A DNA stretch of 7,798 nucleotides from Burkholderiales bacterium (GCA_016649475.1 JAENXP010000084.1:1-7798); one strand, 5' to 3'; positions 1-5,985 are shown, counted from the stretch's first letter. Numbers and translations are program-made. The notes: generated from the letters alone by a model not told the origin.

Positions 1-1
1 C

Positions 2-490
2 CTCTCACCCGAGGGTAAATCGGTCACGTTTGCGGGAATACCCGCCGGCGGCTGGTTCGCAGAAGGCTCGGTACTGCGGGGACAGCCGTTCAAATACGAC
101 ATCGTGGCACTGCGCGACTCGCGCATAGCGTTTTTGCCCGAGGCCACCTTCCACTGGCTGCTGGACACCAGCATACCGTTCAACCGCTTTCTGCTGAAGC
201 AATTGAACGAGCGCCTGGGACAGTTCATCGGCATGGTCGAACACGACCGCCTGCTCGAGCCGGACGCGCGCGTGGCGCGGGCACTGGCGGCGCTGTTCAA
301 CCCGCACCTCTACCCCGACTCCGACCCGCATATCCAGATCTCGCAGGAAGAACTCGGCTACCTCGCCGGCGCATCGCGCCAGCGTGTCAATCGCGCGCTG
401 CAGGTGCTGGGCAAGGCCGGTCTGATCAAAGTCGATTACGGCCTCGTGACGGTGCTCGACCTGGACGGCCTGCAAAGTTACGGCAGCTGA
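2..490 (+). CDS. Crp/Fnr family transcriptional regulator, 5' end outside window
   Basis: The frame is open from the window edge, giving the last 162 residues; a Crp/Fnr protein is usually about 220-250 residues, so roughly 60-90 N-terminal residues are missing. Fragment residues 1-50 are the end of a cyclic-nucleotide-binding-type beta-roll (AGGWFAEGSVLRG, then DIVALRDSRIAFLP). Residues 60-95 are the long dimerisation helix, and residues 113-143 are a winged helix-turn-helix whose recognition helix SRQRVNRAL (125-133) fits the family pattern. The Arg-Ser/Thr-Ala phosphate-cassette motif that contacts cAMP in Crp is not seen: the matching stretch reads PFKYDIVA, so the ligand is probably not cAMP. 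There is no Cys in the visible part, but an Fnr-type cluster would sit in the missing N-terminus. An internal ATG at 104 is not the real start, because homologous sequence continues upstream. A phosphatase gene starts 36 bases downstream on the same strand. The family call is firm; the regulon is unknown. Confidence 0.9.
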   Translation, partial: LSPEGKSVTFAGIPAGGWFAEGSVLRGQPFKYDIVALRDSRIAFLPEATFHWLLDTSIPFNRFLLKQLNERLGQFIGMVEHDRLLEPDARVARALAALFNPHLYPDSDPHIQISQEELGYLAGASRQRVNRALQVLGKAGLIKVDYGLVTVLDLDGLQSYGS

Positions 491-526
491 TTACGCGCGG
501 CCGAATTCGCGTATCCTCCTTCCTGC

Positions 527-1201
527 ATGGCTATCCTTTATCTGGTCCGTCACGGCCAGGCCTCTTTCGCCGCCGAGAATTACGACCGCCTGAGCGAACT
601 CGGCCGGCGGCAATCCGTCTGGCTGGGCGAATATTTCGCCGAGCGCGGCATCGTATTTTCGCGCGCGGTGTGCGGCACGCTGGAGCGCCAGCGCCAGACC
701 GCGCGCGACATTCTCGACACCATGGGTTCGACGCTGACGGCCGCGGAACATCCCGGCTGGAACGAATATTCGGGCGAAGCGCTGTACAAGGCCTACCTCG
801 GCGACGAATGGGCGAACGCGCGCGCCAAGGGTGATGTGCGCGCGGTCTACCGCACCATCAAGGCGGCGCTCGCGGCCTGGTCGCAAGACAAACTGCCGGG
901 GCCGCTGCCCGAGACCTGGAGCGCTTTCGGCGAGCGCATCGCCGCAGCGATGCAAAGCGCCTGCGCCGGCCTGTCCGATGATGACTATGTGCTCGCCGCG
1001 ACTTCAGGCGGGGCTATCGGCCGCGGCATTGCCGACCTGCTGCAGGCGCCGGCGCAGACTGCGATAGAACTCAATCTGCAGTTTCGCAACTCGGGATTCT
1101 GTGAAATCTTCTTCAGTCCGCGATCGATGCGGCTGGTGAGTTTCAATTGCGTGCCGCACCTGGAGCGCGCAGACCGGAGCGAGTCGATTACCTACTCCTA
1201 A
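527..1201 (+). CDS. Histidine phosphatase (PGAM-like) family protein
   Basis: This 224-residue protein has the phosphoglycerate-mutase fold signature. The phosphohistidine motif is LVRHGQ (R8, H9, G10), R54 lies in TLERQRQTA as the second phosphate-pocket arginine, and E80 in WNEYSGE is the likely acid. Members dephosphorylate small phosphorylated metabolites or proteins through a phospho-His9 intermediate; the substrate cannot be read from sequence. The second pocket histidine, usually in a V-S-H-G-G context, is replaced: the protein reads AATSGGAIG with S160 at that position. I recall a T-S-G-G variant in proteobacterial homologues, so this is probably a subgroup trait rather than damage. 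No signal peptide or membrane segment is seen, so it is probably cytosolic. The start ATG lies directly before the conserved beta strand, but no clear Shine-Dalgarno is visible. It may be co-transcribed with the regulator gene 36 bases upstream. Confidence 0.9.
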   Translation: MAILYLVRHGQASFAAENYDRLSELGRRQSVWLGEYFAERGIVFSRAVCGTLERQRQTARDILDTMGSTLTAAEHPGWNEYSGEALYKAYLGDEWANARAKGDVRAVYRTIKAALAAWSQDKLPGPLPETWSAFGERIAAAMQSACAGLSDDDYVLAATSGGAIGRGIADLLQAPAQTAIELNLQFRNSGFCEIFFSPRSMRLVSFNCVPHLERADRSESITYS

Positions 1202-1265
1202 CGAAATAAAGAGCGTCTTGAGTACCGTGTACGTTAGGCGAACAGAATTGCGCGCTGCGCGCACC

Positions 1266-1316
1266 AACCGTGTTTTCTGTACGGATGAAAAGCGCATCCG
1301 TACAGAAAACACGGTT
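1266..1316. repeat. Perfect 22-bp inverted repeat, 7-base loop (hairpin 1)
   Basis: The left arm at 1266-1287 and right arm at 1295-1316 are exact reverse complements over 22 bp, separated by the loop AAAAGCG (1288-1294). The apical part is GTACGGATG/CATCCGTAC and the outer part starts AACCGTG. It lies between two convergent genes (phosphatase ending 1201, pseudoprotease ending 1476). No T-run follows the stem on either strand, so it is not a canonical intrinsic terminator. Its apical core recurs in hairpin 2, in opposite orientation. Confidence 0.9.
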
Positions 1317-1348
1317 ATTGATAAGGACGGTACGGTGGGGTTATCCAA

Positions 1349-1399
1349 GATCGTCGATTGCGTACGGATGTGTTTTTCATCCGTGCGCAATCGACGATC
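1349..1399. repeat. 22-bp inverted repeat, 7-base loop (hairpin 2)
   Basis: The arms at 1349-1370 and 1378-1399 pair over 22 bp with a single exception, a T facing a G, which would be a U-G wobble in RNA transcribed from the plus strand. The loop is TGTTTTT (1371-1377). Stem and loop lengths equal those of hairpin 1. Read on the minus strand, the apical 25 bases match the plus-strand apex of hairpin 1 with three differences, while the outer 13 bases of each arm (GATCGTCGATTGC here) are unrelated to hairpin 1 yet fully paired. The spacing between the two hairpins is 32 bases. Confidence 0.9.
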
Positions 1400-1400
1400 C

Positions 1401-1424
1401 GCGCGGACGGCTTCTCGTCCGCGC
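1401..1424. repeat. 9-bp hairpin related to hairpins 1 and 2 (hairpin 3)
   Basis: GCGCGGACG (1401-1409) pairs perfectly with CGTCCGCGC (1416-1424) around the loop GCTTCT. It begins one base after hairpin 2 ends. On the minus strand its apex reads GGACGAGAAGCCGTCC, close to the plus-strand apex GGATGAAAAGCGCATCC of hairpin 1, so it may be a shorter member of the same family. Downstream on + is AAAATCTAAA, with no T-run for either transcript. High G+C makes a chance 9-bp stem more plausible here than for the two long hairpins. Confidence 0.75.
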
Positions 1425-1475
1425 AAAATCTAAACCCTGCAACAATGAAGGCGCGATTCAAGCCGCCACGTGTAA

Positions 1476-2450
1476 TCAGTGCAGCCGCGGCTTCTTCAGG
1501 AAGTCGTTGCGGTCGCCCGATCGCACATTGAGGCGCAGTACGTCGCCCTGGCGCGCGAGCATCAGCGGAACCTCGACGCCCGCATCGCCCAGGCGCCAGA
1601 TCCTGCGCAGAAAATCGGCGAGGCTGGCAGTGCGCTCACCCGCGACCCCCAGCACCAGGTCGCCCGCCAATACCCCGGCGCGCTCGGCCGGACCGCCCGG
1701 CGCCAGTCCTCCCACGATCAGGCGATCGTCCACATACTGGGTGTACATGCCGAGCCATGGACGCGGCGCGCGCGCAGCGCGTCCGTGCGCCAGCAAGTCC
1801 TCGAGTATGGGTTCGAGCAGATCTATGGGCACGAACATATTGCCCTGCTCCGATTCCTCGCCCACGGCCTCCTGCAACAGCAGCGAACCGATACCCACGA
1901 GCCGTCCACGCGTATCCACCAACGCAGCGCCGCCCCATTGCGGATGCGCAGGCGCGGTGAACAAGGCCTCGTCGATCAGATATTCCCAGTAGCCGGCGAA
2001 TTCGCGCTTGGCGATCAGCTTGGCCTTGAGGGCGTGCGCGCGCCCCCCGTGACCGATGATGAACACCTCGTCGCCGGCATCCACGGCGGCGGCCGAGCCG
2101 CGTTCGAGCGGCGGCGCGCGCAATTCGCCCAGCGACTGCACCAACCCGAAGCCGGTGGCCTGGTCGTAAGCAAGCGCGTGGCCGGCAACCACCTCGCCGG
2201 CATTGGTCGTGAGCCAGATGGTCTCGGCCTCGGTGATCAGATAGCCGATGGTGAGCACCAGCCCGTCTGCGCGGATCACTACCCCGTAACCGACGCGCTC
2301 GGTGCCGAGGATGCCGCCGGTAAACGCGTCTTCGGGTATTTCCGCGCGCAGCAGCACCACTGCGTCCAGCGCCTGCGCGAGGTCGAAATCGACCTCCTCC
2401 TCGCGCGGTTGCAGGGATTCGTCAAAAGCCCAGGAGTTCTCATCTGCCAT
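1476..2450 (-). CDS. HtrA-like trypsin-fold pseudoprotease with PDZ domain
   Basis: The 324-residue product begins MADENSWAFDE. Residues 50-195 align by eye with the HtrA/DegP (S1C) protease domain: GYGVVIRADGLVLTIGYLI for the His region, YDQATGFGLVQ for the Asp region and HPQWGGAALVDTRG for the Ser region. All three catalytic positions are changed: His to Tyr (Y70), Asp to Gly (G100-G102 area) and Ser to Gly (G173). A PDZ domain follows at about 230-310 (PWLGMYT, then GGPAERAGVLAGDLVLGV). There is no signal peptide, so unlike DegP it should be cytosolic. It probably acts as a peptide-binding scaffold or regulator rather than a protease; that is inference. A GTG at 2468, preceded by AGGCGG, is an alternative in-frame start. 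The reading frame stays open further upstream to 2771, but that part is the shadow of the PIN gene. The PIN gene ends 64 bases upstream on the same strand, suggesting an operon. Confidence 0.88.
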   Translation of the reverse strand: MADENSWAFDESLQPREEEVDFDLAQALDAVVLLRAEIPEDAFTGGILGTERVGYGVVIRADGLVLTIGYLITEAETIWLTTNAGEVVAGHALAYDQATGFGLVQSLGELRAPPLERGSAAAVDAGDEVFIIGHGGRAHALKAKLIAKREFAGYWEYLIDEALFTAPAHPQWGGAALVDTRGRLVGIGSLLLQEAVGEESEQGNMFVPIDLLEPILEDLLAHGRAARAPRPWLGMYTQYVDDRLIVGGLAPGGPAERAGVLAGDLVLGVAGERTASLADFLRRIWRLGDAGVEVPLMLARQGDVLRLNVRSGDRNDFLKKPRLH

Positions 2451-2514
2451 AGGGGTCGATTTTGCCACGTTGCCGCCTGGCCCGCGGACAAGTTCTGCCG
2501 CGCGCTCGAGATTA

Positions 2515-2994
2515 TTATGGTTGCAGATAAAATTCCTGCGGTGCCTGCACGCAGAAGCGGCCCAGCTGCGCCAGCGGTCGCGCCAGCTTGAGCAGAGCCT
2601 TGTCGCGCGTGAGCAGATGGCTCGCGCGCGCATGCCAGGCGAGCTCGAGAAACTTCTGGTCGTCCGGGTCCTCGCACCGTGGCATGCCGGCAACGGTGCC
2701 GGGTTCGGGTAATGCAAATACCCTGGCGAATGCCGTGTAGCGCTCGAACGCCAGCAGCTGCGCCGCGGCATTCAGCTTCACCTGCGCGTAGCCCAGGGCG
2801 CGGCGCAGCTCCTGCAAACACGCGCTGCTGGTCGCCGCCTGCAGCAGGCCGCATTCGATCGCGTCTGCGATGGGACGCACGCGCGGATCGCCGAAGGCGA
2901 TCCAGTCGAGGACGACATTGGTGTCCAGGACCAGCAAGGGAACAGGCGCGCTCTGCCTGGAGGTGGGGGACGCGGTCCCATGGCGCGGATACAT
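2515..2994 (-). CDS. PIN-domain ribonuclease-like protein (COG1569-type putative toxin)
   Basis: This 159-residue protein carries a full PIN domain from about residue 19. LLVLDTNVVLDW gives the first acidic residue D24, LQELRRAL gives E62, CEDPDDQKFLELA gives D109/D111/D112, and HLLTRDKALL gives D131. These four positions form the Mg-binding site of PIN nucleases, so the enzyme looks intact. PIN proteins of this type cleave RNA and are often annotated as the toxin of a putative toxin-antitoxin pair. No small antitoxin gene is visible next to it: upstream is a 147-base divergent promoter region and downstream is the pseudoprotease gene. The first 18 residues precede the fold and are low in family character. 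The start at 2994 has only a weak ribosome binding site, and a somewhat later start cannot be excluded. Whether it is a toxin or a housekeeping RNase is open. Confidence 0.88.
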   Translation of the reverse strand: MYPRHGTASPTSRQSAPVPLLVLDTNVVLDWIAFGDPRVRPIADAIECGLLQAATSSACLQELRRALGYAQVKLNAAAQLLAFERYTAFARVFALPEPGTVAGMPRCEDPDDQKFLELAWHARASHLLTRDKALLKLARPLAQLGRFCVQAPQEFYLQP

Positions 2995-3128
2995 GGCTGT
3001 CAGTTTAGCCCAGGCACGGGGTACTATTCAGCCTGGAGTCGATTTTGGAATGACCGAAGCCGCCTCTGATAGAGGGAGGTATGTGGAGATGCATGCCCTC
3101 AAATTGTAACGAGCTCTTGGAGGCATAT

Positions 3129-3134
3129 AAGGGA
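3129..3134 (+). promoter_or_regulatory. Ribosome binding site deciding the C45 gene start
   Basis: AAGGGA lies 7 bases before the ATG at 3142, a good spacing. The stronger-looking GGAGG at 3119-3123 is 18 bases away, too far to serve this start, and no other in-frame start fits it. This supports MFPLIELSGS as the N-terminus. Confidence 0.6.
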
Positions 3135-3141
3135 TGGCGGC

Positions 3142-4281
3142 ATGTTTCCGTTGATCGAACTTTCCGGTTCCCCGCGCGAGCGCGGGCAACAGCACGGTCT
3201 GCAGGCGAAGGCGCGCATCGAACGCTCGATCGCCACCTACGCGCACCTGTTCGCCTACTGCGGCATCGACTGGCAGGGTGCGCAGCGCTTCGGCTCGGCT
3301 TATCGCGACTTGATCGGCGATCTGGATGCCGCGCTGCTGGCCGAGATCGAAGGCATCGCTGCCGGGTCCGGCCGCAGCGTGGCCGAAATCCTCGCGCTCA
3401 ACGCGCGCACCGAAATCCTGCCGCCGAGTTATCCGGGCGAGCCGCATCCGGATCGAGGCAGCATCGCTGCCGCCAATGTGAAAAGCGGCGTGCCCGACTG
3501 GGGCGAGTGCACCGCAGTCGCGGTGAAGCCGGCGCTAAGCACGACCGGAACGACGCTACTGGCGCAGAACTGGGACTGGCTGGGCGCGCAGCGCGAGGCG
3601 CTGGTGCTGCTGCGCGTGCGTAACGCCGGGGGCGCCTCCTGCCTTACGCTGACCGAGGCGGGCATGCTCGCCAAAATCGGGCTCAACAATCGCGGTTTCG
3701 GCGTCTGCCTCAATATCCTGCGTTCGTCCGACGACGGCGCGCATCCCGGCGTGCCGGTGCACGTACTGCTGCGCGCGCTGCTGGAGCGCGACAGCGTCGC
3801 CGACGCGGTGGAATTCGCGTCCGGACTCACTTTCGGCGCTTCGTCCAACGTGCTCTGCGCCGACGCTTCGGGCGACACCGCCGCGCTGGAGTTCTCTCCG
3901 CGCGGCCTCGAGGTGGTGCGCGGCGCGGACGCGGCGCTGTGCCACACCAATCATTTTCTCGCGCCGGTCGCTGCGAAGCACCAGGCTTCGCTCGCGAGCA
4001 GTTTGTCCACGGTGCCGCGGCTCGCGCGCATTAGCGCACTGACGCAGGCACACCAGGGGAAATTCTCACCAGCCGACTTGCAGCGCATGCTGCGCGACGA
4101 AGCCGACGGATACCTTTCGATCTGCCGCAGTACCGACCCTGCGCTCGCGCCCGAGGCCTGCATCGAAACCGTCGCCTCGGTGGTGATGGACCTGGGCGAG
4201 CGCGTGATGCACGTCGCGCCTGACGTGCCTACACGCGTCGAGTACGTGCCGGTGGCGCTGGGAGAGGCCGTCGCGGCCTGA
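3142..4281 (+). CDS. Peptidase C45 family autoproteolytic acyltransferase/hydrolase
   Basis: This 379-residue protein belongs to the penicillin acyltransferase (AAT, C45) group of N-terminal-nucleophile hydrolases, which self-cleave before a Cys that becomes the catalytic nucleophile. Family marks are the N-terminal SGSPRERGQQHG (8-19), IEGIAAGSGRSVAEILALNARTE (69-91), the cleavage-site segment WGECTAVAV with C123, LLAQNWDW (139-146), KIGLNNRGFGVCLN and the later CHTNHF. Cleavage between E122 and C123 would give an alpha chain of about 13 kDa and a beta chain of about 27 kDa. The fungal enzyme cleaves at Gly-Cys; here the preceding residue is Glu, which I recall in bacterial subgroup members. 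It probably hydrolyses or transfers an acyl or amide group; the true substrate is unknown. No signal peptide is seen. It diverges from the PIN gene and converges on the small monooxygenase gene, with 13 bases between stop codons. Confidence 0.88.
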   Translation: MFPLIELSGSPRERGQQHGLQAKARIERSIATYAHLFAYCGIDWQGAQRFGSAYRDLIGDLDAALLAEIEGIAAGSGRSVAEILALNARTEILPPSYPGEPHPDRGSIAAANVKSGVPDWGECTAVAVKPALSTTGTTLLAQNWDWLGAQREALVLLRVRNAGGASCLTLTEAGMLAKIGLNNRGFGVCLNILRSSDDGAHPGVPVHVLLRALLERDSVADAVEFASGLTFGASSNVLCADASGDTAALEFSPRGLEVVRGADAALCHTNHFLAPVAAKHQASLASSLSTVPRLARISALTQAHQGKFSPADLQRMLRDEADGYLSICRSTDPALAPEACIETVASVVMDLGERVMHVAPDVPTRVEYVPVALGEAVAA

Positions 4282-4282
4282 G

Positions 4283-4312
4283 ATCCTGTCTCGCCTACAC
4301 CGGCGAGAGGAT
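4283..4312. terminator. Possible bidirectional hairpin between convergent genes
   Basis: ATCCT (4283-4287) and CTCGCC (4290-4295) pair with GGCGAG (4302-4307) and AGGAT (4308-4312), an 11-bp stem with a 2-base bulge and the loop TACACC. It sits at the meeting point of two convergent genes and overlaps the last codons of the minus-strand one. No T-run follows on either strand, so a termination role is only suggested by position. Confidence 0.35.
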
Positions 4313-4603
4313 GTGGATCAAGCGGCTTGCGATCATGTCCTTGGTCTTCGCCCCGTATGCCGCCATGTGCGGCGCGGCCGCATGCGCTTTCAATGCGTCG
4401 ATGCTTTCCCATTTCTCGATCACCAGCATGGTGTCGGGGCCGTACGTCGTCTGAAACTTGGGGCCGTCCGCGAGATCGACGGCGGCACCGTACTCGATGC
4501 AGCCCTGTTCCGCTTTGACCGCGGGGACGTTGGCACGGAACGCCTGCAATATGGAGTCGCGCATTCCGGGCTTGGCGGTGATGACGGCGATGACGTGGAT
4601 CAT
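4295..4603 (-). CDS. Antibiotic biosynthesis monooxygenase (ABM) fold protein, YgiN-like quinol monooxygenase candidate
   Basis: The 102-residue protein matches the small dimeric ferredoxin-like ABM family in length and pattern: MIHVIAVITAKPGMRDSILQAF, then EQGCIEYGAAVDL, LVIEKWESIDALKAHAAAPHM and a C-terminal strand (RLIHILSPV). The EKW...L..H...PH motif is the family hallmark. Relatives oxidise quinols or polyketide-like aromatics without a cofactor, and others degrade haem; the haem-binding Asn pattern of IsdG was not identified. The start is well supported: AAGGAG lies 8 bases before the ATG (complement of 4612-4617). No signal peptide. It lies 106 bases downstream of the kinase gene in the same direction, far enough for its own promoter, so a functional link to the signalling operon is uncertain. 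Confidence 0.88.
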   Translation of the reverse strand: MIHVIAVITAKPGMRDSILQAFRANVPAVKAEQGCIEYGAAVDLADGPKFQTTYGPDTMLVIEKWESIDALKAHAAAPHMAAYGAKTKDMIASRLIHILSPV

Positions 4604-4709
4604 GTTTTTTGCTCCTTGTGTAAAGTTCTTGCTTGCGAAAACGCCGCCGGCCGTGCATGGATCAAGCCAGGGGCCCTCCTTGGATTCGACGGCTCGGCAG
4701 CGGCCGGCT

Positions 4710-5963
4710 TTATAGCAATACTATTGCTGCAGCAAGAACCGTCGCGACGCCGACACCTATGGAAAAAACCGTCTTGTCGCGCGCGCTCCACCCTTCGTTT
4801 CGAGCGCCAAAGCTCGGCGCGACCTGATGCGAGAGCGTGCCGCCTATGACGGCACCATGCACGCTCGTCTCGTTTGCCTGCAGGTTCAGTGTTGTCGCGT
4901 AAGCCCTCGAGCCCTCCACCAATCCGGTACGCACGGCGAGCTTCCTGGTGGCCTCGGCCGAGTCGAACACCTTGGACAAGGCCAGATTCGCCGTCAGGTC
5001 GACGATTTCGTCCGCGCCGTCGTCTTGTCTCGTATTTGGATACGAATGCGCCAGCAGCTGGGTCGTCGCATAGACATCTGTTTTCGAAAGCTCCGCTAGT
5101 CTTCGTGGGGTAGAGGACGGTGCCAGGCCCGATGCCGTCTTGAGTTGAGCCGCGCATTCGCGCAGGTCGTCGGCCAACTGCCGTGCGCTCGAGTAGCGCT
5201 CGTCCAAAGATTTGGCGAGCGCTTTTGCGACGATGAAATCAAGCATTTCAGGCGCATCAGGATTGACGGAGCTCGGCGCGGGCGGCGCCAGGTTGACGAT
5301 CTGAAACATGATTGCGTTTATCTCGGCCCCGACAAAAGGAGCCTGTCCCGTCAACATCTCGTAGACGATGATCCCGAGGGAAAAGATGTCCGAGCCCGGT
5401 TCGGCGCGCTTGCCCAGCACCTGCTCAGGCGACATGTACTTCGGAGAACCCAGCACTACCCCGGTCTGCGTTCTCACTTCGGCCGAGCGCATATGCGCGA
5501 TACCGAAGTCGGTAATCTTTACCTGACCCTCGCGCAGGATCATTATATTGGTCGGTTTGATATCGCGATGCACGACGCCGGATCGGTGTGCGTAGGCGAG
5601 CCCCTCGGCAATCTGGATTGCGATGTCGACGGCATCCTCCACGGCTATCGGCACACCCGGCGTCATCAATGTGCGGAGTTCTTTTCCCTCGAGCAACTCC
5701 ATCGCGAGATAAGCGATATTGCCGGTCCTGCCGATGTCATAGATGGTGACAATGCTGGGATGATTTAGCCCGCCCGCCGCCCTGGCCTCCTGATAGAAGC
5801 GCGCTTCATACTCCGCCATATCGTCATCATCGGCGGACAGGTTGATCGTCTTGATCGCGACGGCGCGGCCTAGCTGCGGGTCGACGGCGCGATAGACCGT
5901 GCCCATCGCCCCCTTGCCCAATTCGGCAATGATTTCGTAGCGGCCTAGTTTGTCGTTTTCCAT
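4710..5963 (-). CDS. Hanks-type Ser/Thr protein kinase with C-terminal membrane anchor
   Basis: A complete eukaryotic-like kinase domain spans about residues 9-270. The Gly-rich loop is GKGAMGTVY (16-24), the ATP lysine K38 is in VAIK, E59 pairs with it, the catalytic loop is HRDIKPTN (H132, D134, N139), the DFG motif has D152, and the P+1 loop has SPKYMSPEQ (173-181). All catalytic residues are present and the HRD arginine marks an RD kinase, usually activated by activation-loop phosphorylation. Residues 280-397 are a low-complexity, Thr-rich linker with no recognisable domain. Residues 398-417 (TVFSIGVGVATVLAAAIVLL) are a membrane helix that ends at the stop codon, so there is no periplasmic sensor such as PASTA repeats. 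Kinases of this kind (PpkA) control type VI secretion by phosphorylating Fha; with a TssQ-like gene 22 bases upstream that role is a reasonable inference. No good Shine-Dalgarno is seen at the start. Confidence 0.95.
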   Translation of the reverse strand: MENDKLGRYEIIAELGKGAMGTVYRAVDPQLGRAVAIKTINLSADDDDMAEYEARFYQEARAAGGLNHPSIVTIYDIGRTGNIAYLAMELLEGKELRTLMTPGVPIAVEDAVDIAIQIAEGLAYAHRSGVVHRDIKPTNIMILREGQVKITDFGIAHMRSAEVRTQTGVVLGSPKYMSPEQVLGKRAEPGSDIFSLGIIVYEMLTGQAPFVGAEINAIMFQIVNLAPPAPSSVNPDAPEMLDFIVAKALAKSLDERYSSARQLADDLRECAAQLKTASGLAPSSTPRRLAELSKTDVYATTQLLAHSYPNTRQDDGADEIVDLTANLALSKVFDSAEATRKLAVRTGLVEGSRAYATTLNLQANETSVHGAVIGGTLSHQVAPSFGARNEGWSARDKTVFSIGVGVATVLAAAIVLL

Positions 5964-5985
5964 CGGCAGCGATATCCGCGCGGGA

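Noticed and set aside
1197..1239. attC-like site: CCTAACG and CGTTAGG, with GTTAGGC matching the GTTRRRY core
   Set aside because: Only a 7-bp pair 28 bases apart, the left box breaks the RYYYAAC rule at its first base, no inner L boxes or cassette structure, and no integron integrase.
1266..1424. CRISPR array
   Set aside because: The repeated units are hairpins in mixed orientation with changed arms; there are no equal direct repeats, regular spacers or cas genes.
1218..1433. Small plus-strand frames across the hairpins, with repeated RTDEKRIRTEN-like peptides
   Set aside because: The peptide repeats are simply translations of the inverted repeats; overlapping frames on both strands look alike, and there is no ribosome binding site.
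1479..2591. Long open frame on the plus strand (370 codons) opposite the pseudoprotease
   Set aside because: It mirrors the minus-strand gene in a G+C-rich region, shows no domain, is rich in Arg, Gln and His as antisense frames are, and the minus strand has clear HtrA and PDZ homology.
2451..2771. N-terminal extension of the pseudoprotease frame up to an ATG at 2771
   Set aside because: The added residues overlap the PIN gene in another frame, are low-complexity Arg/Ser/Cys-rich and resemble no domain; the start at 2450 (or GTG 2468) is more sensible.
4646..4708. GCCGGCCG and CGGCCGGC as a terminator stem after the kinase gene
   Set aside because: 8 bp with a 47-base loop in G+C-rich DNA is likely chance; only four T follow, with interruptions.
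4714..4735. Overlapping short palindromes (AGCAATA-C-TATTGCT and TTGCTGCAGCAA) at the kinase 3' end
   Set aside because: They fall in codons for the Ala/Ile/Leu membrane helix; the loops are too short for stable hairpins.
5145..5768. 207-codon plus-strand frame opposite the kinase
   Set aside because: Antisense shadow of the conserved kinase domain; no recognisable family.
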